Below are positions 25,076 to 33,161 of a DNA stretch of 39,180 nt, in pieces. The translations under genes were made by a program, and so were the position numbers. Positions within the stretch are counted from its first letter, which is position 1, and each line of letters begins with the position of its first letter. Source of the stretch: DATFKA01 sp042095835. GTDB taxonomy: Bacteria > Bacteroidota > Bacteroidia > Chitinophagales > Saprospiraceae. Location: assembly GCA_042095835.1 (NCBI GenBank), contig JBELML010000046.1, forward strand, positions 1 through 39,180, given 5' to 3'. The notes beneath the pieces are model-generated. The model was not told where the DNA came from and did not search any database. It worked only from the letters and a program-made list of their open reading frames with translations.

Positions 25076-25759
25076 CTATAAGTTTTTTAAACGGATTTGT
25101 ACCAAGGTATGCACAATTTCTAATTGTTCTTCTTCCGAAAGAAAGGTATTGTCAATCGTCACTGCACCGACTGCCTTTTTTAGAGGACTGTCTGAGCGGG
25201 TAGAGTCGATATAATCCCTGGTGAAAAGGTTTTTGCGAATGGCCTTTAGTGAAGTGGATTTACCTTGATGTAGGAGTTGTTCAAATCTGCGCTGTACTCG
25301 AGTCTCCATAGCAGCCATCATAAAAATCTTCAGCTCAGCATCAGGGAATACAATGGTGCCTATATCTCTGCCATCCATGACGACACCCTTTTGTTGTCCC
25401 AAAGCTTGCTGTTGTGCCACCATGGCCCTCCTGACCTCAGGTATGACTGCTATATGGCTGACTTGGCTGGAGACTTCCATTGAGCGGATGGCGCTTTCTA
25501 CCTTCTCTTGGTTAAGGAAGGTGATCAATCGGTCGTCTTGATACTCAAAATGAATATGGATATCTGTTAATAAAGCTGCCACTTTCTCTACATCTAGTGG
25601 ATCAACTCCTTTCCTCAGGGCGTACAAAGTGACAGACCTGTACATAGCACCAGAATCAATAAACAGATACCCTAAGCGTTTAGCTAAAGCTCTAGCGAGG
25701 GTACTTTTCCCGCAGGACGAGTACCCATCTACAGCGATATTTATCTTAGCTTGATTCAA
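25076..25759 (-). CDS. cmk: Cytidylate kinase
   Basis: Phosphorylates CMP and dCMP to the diphosphates using ATP; essential pyrimidine-nucleotide salvage enzyme, cytoplasmic. It is 227 aa, the usual length. The P-loop GYSSCGKST lies at 12-20, then LFIDSGAMYRSVTLYALRKG for CMP binding, VVMDGRDIGTIVFPDAELKI and the lid region RRFEQLLHQGK. The start codon is TTG at 25757-25759: no in-frame ATG precedes it and the conserved beta-strand INIAVDG begins at residue 6. DUF2795 lies 40 bp upstream on the same strand. Confidence 0.94.
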   Translation of the reverse strand: MNQAKINIAVDGYSSCGKSTLARALAKRLGYLFIDSGAMYRSVTLYALRKGVDPLDVEKVAALLTDIHIHFEYQDDRLITFLNQEKVESAIRSMEVSSQVSHIAVIPEVRRAMVAQQQALGQQKGVVMDGRDIGTIVFPDAELKIFMMAAMETRVQRRFEQLLHQGKSTSLKAIRKNLFTRDYIDSTRSDSPLKKAVGAVTIDNTFLSEEEQLEIVHTLVQIRLKNL

Positions 25760-25799
25760 ATAAAAATAAAGGTTGGTGGATTAGTCGGTATACAAAGAC

Positions 25800-26021
25800 C
25801 TAGTACTCGTCTTCGTTGAAAAGAAAGTCATCTTTACGCGGATAATCCGGCCAGATATCTTCCATGCTTTCGTATACCTCACCCTCATCTTCCATTTGCT
25901 GAAGATTTTCAATTACTTCCAAGGGTGCGCCGGAGCGAATTGCATAATCAATAAGCTCATCACGGGTTGCAGGCCATGGTGCATCTTCCAAGTGATAAGC
26001 TAGTTCTAAAGTCCAATACAT
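25800..26021 (-). CDS. DUF2795 domain protein
   Basis: A 73-aa acidic protein matching the small, highly conserved Bacteroidota DUF2795 family: MYWTLELAYHLEDAPWPATR, DELIDYAIRSGAPLEVIENL and a tail rich in D, E and W/Y (EDIWPDYPRKDDF). Function unknown; conservation across the phylum suggests a core role. It probably starts the transcript that continues into cmk. No terminator or consensus promoter is visible in the 278 bp upstream. Confidence 0.88.
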   Translation of the reverse strand: MYWTLELAYHLEDAPWPATRDELIDYAIRSGAPLEVIENLQQMEDEGEVYESMEDIWPDYPRKDDFLFNEDEY

Positions 26022-26299
26022 ATTCTAAAATGATGATTTAATCAATTACACTAAATGATTGATCCAAGGCAAAAATCTAGTGTGAGATGTTTATTACAAT
26101 AAGGACAAAACAATAACTTTTAAAAAAGTTCAAAACTTCAGATTATTAGGGTGTTCTGTCCTGAGCATATGTCAAAACTTGATCTTTAGACATACGCTAA
26201 TTTGCCGCAATAATACAAAATTGAAATGTTCGTTGCCAGTTTTTTTTTACGGGATGCCCGCTTAGCCTGAAATAGTGGCCCAACAAAGGCAAAAAAAAC

Positions 26300-27466
26300 T
26301 TATAAAGCGGAGAAGTGGTGTATGATTTCGTACGGTACGCCCTTTAATTCTTTGGGTATTTTTCCAATAGCTGAAGAATTGTTTGGCCCAGTGGGGTCAC
26401 AAACCAAATATGGTTTTCCTCGATAGTAGATCGCTTCTCCCTTGGTATTTGGTATGTGTACGGCTACCGTCATATGGTCTGGGTAGGCCACTAAAACCAT
26501 TGGCAAGGAAAGGGTGGCTCGAACGAGCGCATAAAAAATAGCGGATCGATCTTCACAATCCGAAAAGGGATAATGAAAAAGCTCATCTGGTATCATCGGC
26601 TTACTTTTGCCAAAGTAGGCTTTATCTTCTTTGTAGCGAAATGCAGTGCGGGTGAATACTGTGATGAAACGCACCTGATCTACGGTACTCATAGATTGAG
26701 TAGCCAACTTAATTTTGGGTACAATCGTATTGATCAATGCTCCAGACATAGGAGCTAAGACATACTCGGTCTCATCAATAAAGGGGTAGCTCTCCATTAA
26801 ACGAACGAGGGTGCGATCAAAGGCAATATTCCATTGATAGAGACTGTCATTGAATCGAAATTTTACTTGCTTTCTTACAATGTCTTCTTGTAGTCTGGGT
26901 CTTTGTTGTAAAGAGAATGAAAAGGGAAGCCCCTGTGGGTTGGGTACGTAATCTAAAATGTAAACCGGTACGCGATCTGTATTTTCAGTGCCTACTTCGG
27001 TCAGATTGACGTAGGTCCGCTGTTCTTGTTTGATGAGCGGCACTTCAAAGACTTTTTCTTCGATATAGGCGCATAGGTAGACCTGCTGGCCTCTAAATGT
27101 CAGTCTGATGTCGTAGCCCGATTTAGTCAGTAGAAACCAGGTGAACAAGGATTGAGTAGCCTTGCTTTGATCGTTCAAAATCTGCTCACTCACTTTGTTG
27201 ACTAGTTGGTAGTAAAGCCAATCGTTGAGCGCAAAACGATCTTTTGCTAGGTTCAAATTTGCCAATAAGCCTTGATAAGGCTTTCTTTCCATTTGCCCAT
27301 AAAAACGCCTTAAATCATCAGCTTCTACTTCTACTGAATTGCGCGGTACGATCTCCTCTGTATATTCAAATTGGAATCGATGACCAAAAAAGTCGACCTG
27401 CACTTCTTGGGAATAGAGCGAAGTAAAGCATAGCAGGAGCAGGGCTAATTGAAAAAACTTCAGCAT
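26300..27466 (-). CDS. Secreted transglutaminase-like protein
   Basis: A 388-aa protein with a signal peptide (FQLALLLLCFTSLYSQ). The C-terminal part has a transglutaminase/cysteine-protease-like triad in order: Cys304 in FSDCEDRSAIFYALV, His331 in YPDHMTVAVHI and Asp357 in LVCDPTGPN. The N-terminal 280 residues are beta-rich and not recognised. Predicted to act outside the cytoplasm on proteins or peptides, possibly hydrolysing or cross-linking amide bonds; substrate unknown. The MITE-like element copy 3 begins about 40 bp upstream of its start codon. Confidence 0.7.
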   Translation of the reverse strand: MLKFFQLALLLLCFTSLYSQEVQVDFFGHRFQFEYTEEIVPRNSVEVEADDLRRFYGQMERKPYQGLLANLNLAKDRFALNDWLYYQLVNKVSEQILNDQSKATQSLFTWFLLTKSGYDIRLTFRGQQVYLCAYIEEKVFEVPLIKQEQRTYVNLTEVGTENTDRVPVYILDYVPNPQGLPFSFSLQQRPRLQEDIVRKQVKFRFNDSLYQWNIAFDRTLVRLMESYPFIDETEYVLAPMSGALINTIVPKIKLATQSMSTVDQVRFITVFTRTAFRYKEDKAYFGKSKPMIPDELFHYPFSDCEDRSAIFYALVRATLSLPMVLVAYPDHMTVAVHIPNTKGEAIYYRGKPYLVCDPTGPNNSSAIGKIPKELKGVPYEIIHHFSAL

Positions 27467-27505
27467 GGATGTGGTTTCTAAACGCTAAAACACAGCAAGG
27501 ACTTA

Positions 27506-27697
27506 GAGTATGTTTAAAAATTATCCTTCGGGCTAAAATTCGTCCTTTCAAGCCAATATTTCGCCTGTCTGCCTCGAAACCTCGGCGCAGGCAGGTTAAA
27601 AATGCTCGCAATAGCTAAGGCTATTACTGTGCTTTTTGCCTCATTTAGACTCGAAATCATCGAATTTTATCTCCAAAAACAAAATTTAGACATACTC
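27506..27697 (+). mobile_element. MITE-like element, copy 3
   Basis: A 192-bp non-coding element with terminal inverted repeats GAGTATGTTTAAAAATT (27506) and, on the minus strand from 27697, GAGTATGTCTAAATTTT: 14 of 17 identical. It is flanked by a perfect 3-bp duplication TTA (27503-27505 and 27698-27700). The core TTAAAAATGCTCG, hairpin AATAGC / GCTATT with loop TAAG (27610-27625), then GCTTTTTGCCT matches the layout of copies 1, 2 and 4. An extra hairpin (CCTGTCTGC / GCAGGCAGG, 27564-27595) is inserted in the left arm. Confidence 0.75.
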
Positions 27698-27788
27698 TTA
27701 TTCTAATAACCCCTTGCTATGTATATTATTGTGAAACCATAAGATAGTACTTAGCGATGACAACTGCCGTCGCCAAGCGGATATTCTC

Positions 27789-28853
27789 CTAAATAATTAG
27801 CATAGCATCACCGTAGGTAAAGAAACGGTACTTTTCTTTTACTGCTTGGCGATAAGCTTCTTTGATGAGCTCTTCTCCTCCAAAGGCACAAATCATAATG
27901 AGTAGACTTGATTTTGGTAGGTGCAGATTGGTCACCATTGCATTCGGAATATTGAACACATAAGGCGGATAGATGAATTTATTGGTCCAACCTTCTGCAT
28001 TTTTCAATAAACCTTCCGCAGAAACAGCCGATTCAATGGCGCGTACAGAAGTGGTGCCAATAGCACAAATTTTACGCTTTTCTATCTTTGCTTTATTGAC
28101 CAAATCGACCGCATCACCATAAATACGGAAGTATTCTGCATCCATTTTATGCTTTGATAAATCCTCTACCTCAATATTACGGAAGGTACCTAAACCAATG
28201 TGTAAGGTCAATTCTGCAAAGTCTACACCTTTTATTTCAAGGCGTTTTAGCAACTCCCGGCTAAAGTGAAGACCTGCGGTTGGCGCAGCAACGGCACCAA
28301 TCTCCTTGGCGTAGATCGTCTGGTAGCGATCTTTGTCAAGGGCTTCTGCTGGACGTGAAATATATTTAGGTAGAGGCGTATTTCCTAAGCGATGTAATTC
28401 TTTTTGGAATTCATCATCTGCTCCATCATATAAAAAGCGTATCGTACGCCCTCTAGAAGTCGTATTGTCAACGACTTCTGCTACCAATATATCATTGTCA
28501 TGCTCATCGGAGAAGTAAAGCTTATTCCCTACTCTGATTTTTCGAGCCGGATCGACAAGTACGTCCCAAAGTCGAGATTCAGGATTCAACTCTCGAAGTA
28601 AGAAGACCTCAATTTGAGCGCCTGTTTTTTCCTTGCGACCATAAAGGCGAGCAGGGAAGACTTTGGTATTGTTGATGATAAATACATCCTCCTCATCAAA
28701 GTATTCGATGATATCTTTGAACATCTTGTGCTCAATGGAACCATCTGCTCGATTGACCACCATCAAGCGAGACTCGTCTCTGTTTTCTGTAGGGTATTGT
28801 GCGATTAGCTCCTGTGGGAGATCAAATGCAAATTGAGACAGCTTTGTCCGCAT
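27789..28853 (-). CDS. queA: S-adenosylmethionine:tRNA ribosyltransferase-isomerase
   Basis: Transfers and isomerises the ribose of SAM onto preQ1-tRNA to form epoxyqueuosine in GUN-anticodon tRNAs; cytoplasmic. It is 354 aa, the usual length. The N-terminus SQFAFDLPQELIAQYPTENR, the strand VFPARLYGRK, GAVAAPTAGLHFSRELLKRL, THIGLGTFR-like LHIGLGTFRNIEVED and ICAIGTTSVRAIES are all family signatures. The ATG start is at 28851-28853. A consensus promoter lies about 115 bp upstream. No preQ1 riboswitch is recognised in the leader. Confidence 0.95.
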   Translation of the reverse strand: MRTKLSQFAFDLPQELIAQYPTENRDESRLMVVNRADGSIEHKMFKDIIEYFDEEDVFIINNTKVFPARLYGRKEKTGAQIEVFLLRELNPESRLWDVLVDPARKIRVGNKLYFSDEHDNDILVAEVVDNTTSRGRTIRFLYDGADDEFQKELHRLGNTPLPKYISRPAEALDKDRYQTIYAKEIGAVAAPTAGLHFSRELLKRLEIKGVDFAELTLHIGLGTFRNIEVEDLSKHKMDAEYFRIYGDAVDLVNKAKIEKRKICAIGTTSVRAIESAVSAEGLLKNAEGWTNKFIYPPYVFNIPNAMVTNLHLPKSSLLIMICAFGGEELIKEAYRQAVKEKYRFFTYGDAMLII

Positions 28854-28968
28854 AAATCTTGTACTTTTTATTCTTTGTCTAATTCTTGTTTACCAATCTT
28901 TTCGGCCTGCTCTTTTCTAAACTAGGCGTACTTTGCTAGTACATTCAAAACATAACCACAAGAAAAGC

Positions 28969-28997
28969 CAAAGATAGGCGTTTTCGAATATCGCCAA
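28969..28997 (-). promoter_or_regulatory. queA promoter
   Basis: Read on the minus strand: TTG (28997-28995), an 18-bp spacer and TATCTTTG (28976-28969), matching the Bacteroidota consensus. The predicted start near 28962 gives a leader of about 110 nt. The 10-mer GCCAAAGATA occurs twice (28967 and 28993), with an inverted repeat GGCG/CGCC between. Confidence 0.6.
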
Positions 28998-29220
28998 AGA
29001 TAACAATCGTGGTACTTTTGGCAGAAAAAAAAGGCTATTTAATCGAATGAATTCAATGAATGTATGGTAGCTATGTACTTTCGTGATTGAATTTTAAAAC
29101 CTAAACCGCTCCAATTACAGCTTGTAGCGCTATTTTTGGGTTCTAAAATTATGATCATATAACGTCACTTTGATTGGCTAAGTTCAAGGAATAGCCCTTA
29201 CGCTCTTAAATACAAAGCGA

Positions 29221-30480
29221 ATGATTACCGTTTTTAAAATAATTTACGAAAGTATCGTCCAGGCGCTTCAGCAACTGAGTGCCAATAAACTGCGGTCATT
29301 TCTATCACTTCTAGGAATTACCATCGGTATCTTTTGTATCATCGGAGTATTGGCGGCAGTAGACTCCCTGGAAGATAATGTACGTAGTAGTATCAATAAA
29401 CTAGGGGATGATGTGATCTATATCCAGAAGTTCTCTTGGGGTGAAGATCCGGGTGATAATTTTTATAAATATCTACGTAGACCTTCCTTGAGCTATGATG
29501 AGTATGAAGCGCTTAAAGAACGCGTAAAGAACTATGACAATTTAGCTTATCAAATTGGGGTAGGAGGGCGTACCGCCAAGTTTAAGTCGAGTAGTTTACA
29601 AGGCGCTTATTTATTAGGCGTCTCTATCGAATATGTCGATTTGCTCAACCTAGATATAGAACAGGGGCGCTATTTCTCTCAAACAGAATACAATTTTGGC
29701 TCTCCTAAAATTGTCATTGGCTGGAAAATCGCTGATGAACTTTTTGGCAATATCGACCCGATTGGCAAAGTGATCAAAGTGGGTGGTAGAAAAGTAGAAG
29801 TCATCGGAGTATTGAAAAAAGCTGGAGAAAGCTTGTTGAATATTATGAACTTTGATGAGGTCATCTTTTGTTCGTATACCTACGCGCGTAAAATTGCCAA
29901 TCTCAATCGTAAAAATGTCGTTTTTGGAAACTCTTCCATCAATATCAAAGCGGCTCCAGGTGTAGATGTCGAGGATTTGAAAGAGGAGGTTAGAGGAGTC
30001 TTGCGAGCCAAACGTAAGTTAAAGCCCAAAGAAGAAGACAATTTTTCGCTTAACCAGCTGTCCATTATTGCCAATTTCTTGGATTCCTTCTTCGGTATCC
30101 TCAATTCTATGGCGGTGATCATCGGTGGCTTTGCTATACTCGTTGGAGCCTTTAGTGTGGCCAATATTATGTTTGTATCTGTAAAGGAACGAACTAAGCT
30201 GATTGGTATCAAAAAGGCACTGGGCGCTAAACGCTGGGTTATCCTCTTGGAGTTTTTAATTGAGGCTATTATCCTTTGTGTGATTGGTGGTGCTGTAGGT
30301 TTGTTTTTTGTCTATGGAGCACTATTTATAGTCACCGAGGTCATTAACTTTGATTTATATCTTTCTCCTGCAAATGTGGTGGCCGGACTCAGTATGTCGG
30401 TTATTATAGGTGTGATTGCTGGTATGATTCCGGCGATTAGAGCTTCGGGTATGGATCCTGTAAACGCTATGCGCCAATAG
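29221..30480 (+). CDS. MacB-like ABC transporter permease (no ATPase alongside)
   Basis: A 419-aa inner-membrane permease of the MacB/FtsX type. Helix 1 follows LSANKLRSFLSLLGITIGIF (about 20-45), a MacB_PCD-like periplasmic domain spans about 50-275, and three helices lie near 290-320, 340-370 and 385-410, ending IRASGMDPVNAMRQ. KERTKLIGIKKALGAKRWVI is the conserved coupling region. No ATP-binding gene is adjacent, so the ATPase must be encoded elsewhere. It is followed 17 bp later by an AviRa-type methyltransferase gene on the same strand, implying a shared transcript. Confidence 0.85.
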   Translation: MITVFKIIYESIVQALQQLSANKLRSFLSLLGITIGIFCIIGVLAAVDSLEDNVRSSINKLGDDVIYIQKFSWGEDPGDNFYKYLRRPSLSYDEYEALKERVKNYDNLAYQIGVGGRTAKFKSSSLQGAYLLGVSIEYVDLLNLDIEQGRYFSQTEYNFGSPKIVIGWKIADELFGNIDPIGKVIKVGGRKVEVIGVLKKAGESLLNIMNFDEVIFCSYTYARKIANLNRKNVVFGNSSINIKAAPGVDVEDLKEEVRGVLRAKRKLKPKEEDNFSLNQLSIIANFLDSFFGILNSMAVIIGGFAILVGAFSVANIMFVSVKERTKLIGIKKALGAKRWVILLEFLIEAIILCVIGGAVGLFFVYGALFIVTEVINFDLYLSPANVVAGLSMSVIIGVIAGMIPAIRASGMDPVNAMRQ

Positions 30481-30497
30481 GTGATCGGCCTTCTATT

Positions 30498-31208
30498 ATG
30501 CGGTATCAATTTGAGCATCCCGCTTCTTATGCTTTCTTGGCAGCTGGAAGTGTACTTTTGAGTAAAGGTGGCAGTCCTAATTTTTCTGTAAAATTAGGTC
30601 AGGAGATTTTTTATCGTTGTAGCCCGTATTTGCCTACTTCGGAGTCCTTAAGTCTTTACGATCCTTGTTGTGGTACTGCTTATTGGTTGACTTGTCTAGG
30701 CGTATTGAATGCTGGCAAGATTCGCCATGTTTTTGCCTCTGATATTGATCCTGCTTTTCTTGAAGTTGCTCAGAAAAATCTGCAAATTTTGTCTCCTCAA
30801 GGTAGACAAAGAAGACAAGAACAACTTTCCAGCTTATTCCAGGAATACCAAAAGCCTAGTCATAAAATGGCCTTATCGAATTTGCTACATATCGGTGAGG
30901 AGTATCTAGATCAATATCAAGGCCCCTCGATTAAGGTTTTTGAGAGAGATGTTTTTTCTACTGCCCATAGACCGGATTTTCAAGTGGATTTGCTTCTGAC
31001 AGATGTCCCCTATGGTGATTTGGTAGGCTGGCAAGGGCAGGGTGGCATCAATCAGCTATTGACTCAAATGATCCCTCATTTACACGAGCAATCGGTGCTG
31101 GCTATTGTACACGATAAATATCAGAAAATAAGTAATGATCATTTTCAACGTCTTGAAAAATTTAAAGTTGGTAAAAGGGTCATTGAGTTGTTGAACTTAA
31201 GCCGCTAA
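30498..31208 (+). CDS. AviRa-family 23S rRNA (guanine) methyltransferase-like protein
   Basis: A 236-aa SAM-dependent methyltransferase matching the AviRa family, whose characterised Streptomyces member methylates a 23S rRNA guanosine and gives resistance to the orthosomycin avilamycin. Matching blocks in order: GSVLLSKGGSPNFSVKLGQE (17-36), SAM-binding DPCCGTAYWL (55-64), ASDIDPAFLEVAQKNLQILS (80-99) and catalytic-loop LTDVPYGD (167-174), all at family spacing. Compared with AviRa the glycine loop reads GTAYWL instead of GSGYLL, losing one glycine. Actual substrate and resistance phenotype are untested. The last 12 bp overlap the convergent gene. Confidence 0.78.
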   Translation: MRYQFEHPASYAFLAAGSVLLSKGGSPNFSVKLGQEIFYRCSPYLPTSESLSLYDPCCGTAYWLTCLGVLNAGKIRHVFASDIDPAFLEVAQKNLQILSPQGRQRRQEQLSSLFQEYQKPSHKMALSNLLHIGEEYLDQYQGPSIKVFERDVFSTAHRPDFQVDLLLTDVPYGDLVGWQGQGGINQLLTQMIPHLHEQSVLAIVHDKYQKISNDHFQRLEKFKVGKRVIELLNLSR

Positions 31209-32636
31209 CTCTTCTACCAACCAAGATCGATTGATGAGGTTTTCGGTATCATTGATCTGACTATTCAGCTCTTCCAGTTTTTTGTTCAGTTCAGACTTGG
31301 AATAGGCGTGATAGTCATGCTTAAGCAGTACAAGTTTTTTTACGAGCTTGAGAAAGTTAAAATAACCTTTCTTTTTATCAGCAGTCATCTGCCGATTACG
31401 GAGTACATAGATACGGAAGGTTTCGATTAGGGATAAAAGCGCTTCTGTATCTTTCATTTTGTAGTAAGTCCTTAATAATAAGAAAGAAGAACTCAAGTGG
31501 TATTGCACATCGGTGTACTGCACATGCAGCAGATTAGAGAGTACTTCTCTGTATTTTCCTTTGGTATAATGCAGGTAGGCCAAACTATATTGATAGGCAT
31601 TTTCTCGGTGTGTGGGCGCTAATTTAGTTCGCTGGTTGTTAATGAACCACTCTGTCCATTCAAACTTTTCAAGCTTAGCGCCAAGGGTGGCGATGTTTTT
31701 ATAATCCCATTCCGACAAAATGCCATTGTTGTAAATCAGTTGACTACTTAGTCCTCTCTGGTATAGCTCGAAGAGTTCTTCTAGATAAGCGGCATTTCCC
31801 CTATTGACTTGCAGAATACAGTAGTTATAGGAGAAAAGATACAGGTGCTCCTGTTCGGACTGGGTAAAGGAATCAATATGATGATGCAGGTATTCTTTCA
31901 TCTGCTCGTAGTGGGCAGGGTTGTGGCTATCTTGTAAGCTTTTCAGAACGGTTTGGTACATCCAAATGGCAATATCATCTTGGTATAGCTCCTTGTTTTC
32001 AACAATGTAGTTTTGAATGATGTCCAATAACCCCCAGTCGTACTGGGTATTCATGAGCATGGTATTAGCCACCAAATGGCAACTATTACTTAGTTTTTCC
32101 AGGATATAATAACGATCTAGCTGATGCATCATTTTTTGTAGAGGAGCTGCATTGGAGCGATCGGCATATACGCCTCGATGATATCCTAATACATTGTCTA
32201 AGCGATAGCGGACATAATGGTAGTTTTCGTCTTGTTTGCTTCTTTTGCCAAGTTGCTTTTCCAATTGTTTTGCTCGGTTGAGCATGAGGTCGAATTGCTG
32301 GTGTTTATGGGTAGTTTCGACGGTAAGTAGGGCTTCCATTTTTGGATTTTCCTCTAAATAACTCACTGCTAGAAAGCGGTTGAGTAGTTTTTTCAAGTTA
32401 GAGAGCAAGTTGAAAAGGCGTTGCTCATTATAAGTTTTGCCAGGATAAAGTTTTTTGAAGACGTATTCTTTATCGAGTTTTTTCTTTTTTTTCTCCGCCT
32501 GAGAAAGAATATGTTCTAATAATTGGATGGTTGGTTGGTGCTGGTTATAGTAGGGAGACTGGACAAAGTGTAAAAATTTTGTCTGTTGTTTAGGGGAGAA
32601 ATTGAAGATATAGTGGATTATTTTACTGCTTTCCAT
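31197..32636 (-). CDS. Helical-repeat protein with N-terminal SPYYN motif, unknown function
   Basis: A 479-aa, almost entirely alpha-helical cytoplasmic protein without signal peptide. The N-terminus (IFNFSPKQQTKFLHFVQSPY-YNQHQPTIQLLEHIL) resembles a Bacteroidota family, known to me from memory as having several paralogues per genome and no assigned function, that begins with a sequence like KKEL..F..FL.SPYFN. The remainder looks TPR-like (paired amphipathic helices), and there is a Lys-rich stretch at about 48-56. It overlaps the AviRa-type gene tail-to-tail by 12 bp. Confidence 0.6.
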   Translation of the reverse strand: MESSKIIHYIFNFSPKQQTKFLHFVQSPYYNQHQPTIQLLEHILSQAEKKKKKLDKEYVFKKLYPGKTYNEQRLFNLLSNLKKLLNRFLAVSYLEENPKMEALLTVETTHKHQQFDLMLNRAKQLEKQLGKRSKQDENYHYVRYRLDNVLGYHRGVYADRSNAAPLQKMMHQLDRYYILEKLSNSCHLVANTMLMNTQYDWGLLDIIQNYIVENKELYQDDIAIWMYQTVLKSLQDSHNPAHYEQMKEYLHHHIDSFTQSEQEHLYLFSYNYCILQVNRGNAAYLEELFELYQRGLSSQLIYNNGILSEWDYKNIATLGAKLEKFEWTEWFINNQRTKLAPTHRENAYQYSLAYLHYTKGKYREVLSNLLHVQYTDVQYHLSSSFLLLRTYYKMKDTEALLSLIETFRIYVLRNRQMTADKKKGYFNFLKLVKKLVLLKHDYHAYSKSELNKKLEELNSQINDTENLINRSWLVEELAA

Positions 32637-32902
32637 GATAAAAATGGGAATTAAAAAATATTTTTTAGGAGTATTTTTTGATGTAAAAAATTGGATATCA
32701 GTTTTTTATGAAAAAAATGACATTTTTTTTACACCAGAAAGATAGTTAAATGTACTTAAAAGAAGGAAGGGAAAATCAGATATTTGAAGTGTTGAAAGAA
32801 ATAAAGACCAATTTAGATAACCTTTTTTACACATTCAGTCTGGAGCGGCATACTGCTAAATAATATAATCCAGCATACTCAGACCCGCTACGGGACTAAT
32901 TT
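32637..32902. other. AT-rich upstream region of the helical-repeat gene
   Basis: About 265 bp with long A and T runs and short inverted repeats such as AAAAAAATgacATTTTTTT near 32714-32732. A 7-mer GCATACT is repeated at about 32848 and 32872. No gene and no consensus promoter are visible. Confidence 0.4.
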
Positions 32903-33060
32903 CATTTATAATCTCATGAGTGCGTTAAAAAGGGTATCGTAATGTTTCATTACGATACCCCCCTAAAAGGGAAATGCCCACCATCCGCAAGCACTTCATT
33001 TCAATGTAGATTTTTTTCTCTCTCTCTTTTTGAAAGCCTAATTAGCTTTTCAATTTCTAA
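32903..33060 (+). ncRNA. Candidate structured small RNA unit A
   Basis: Starts with the 19-bp box CATTTATAATCTCATGAGT (32903-32921), repeated exactly in unit B. Then comes a perfect 13-bp hairpin GGGTATCGTAATG / CATTACGATACCC with loop TTT (32932-32960), a CCC/GGG mini-hairpin, the shared ATGTAGA, and CTCTTTTTGAAAGCC leading into a hairpin TTGAAAGC / GCTTTTCAA (33030s-33050s). Order and spacing of shared blocks parallel unit B. No protein frame is credible. Strand is inferred from the rightward terminator of unit B. Confidence 0.35.
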
Positions 33061-33089
33061 TATATACGCCGAGCTATTGCTTGGGTTTC

Positions 33090-33120
33090 AAAAAATGAAG
33101 GATTATTTCTTCATTTTTTT
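33090..33120 (+). terminator. AT-rich terminator-like hairpin
   Basis: AAAAAATGAAG / CTTCATTTTTT (11-bp stem, 8-base loop) ending in seven T residues; because of the A-run it could act in both directions. No protein gene reads into it from the left. Confidence 0.4.
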
Positions 33121-33129
33121 GCTTTGTAT

Positions 33130-33161
33130 AGCTTTGATAAAGCTTTTCCTCTTTTTTTTTT
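33130..33161 (+). terminator. Terminator-like hairpin with long T tract
   Basis: AGCTTT-gat-AAAGCT (33130-33144) followed by TTT, CCTC and ten T residues. A rightward terminator in a region lacking any rightward protein gene upstream. Confidence 0.4.

Noticed and set aside
26022..26299. Promoter or small gene before the DUF2795 gene
   Set aside because: No TAnnTTTG box on the minus strand and no open frame with a credible start; only poly-T and a short GGGATGCCC palindrome.
27366..27611. 81-codon minus-strand frame overlapping the transglutaminase-like gene
   Set aside because: It runs through element copy 3 and antisense to a signal-peptide region; no family resemblance.
28854..28962. preQ1 riboswitch before queA
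   Set aside because: The roughly 110-nt leader shows no recognisable preQ1 aptamer, and the leader length alone is not evidence.
29880..30212. 110-codon minus-strand frame inside the MacB-like permease gene
   Set aside because: Mirror-frame shadow of a well-supported membrane protein gene.
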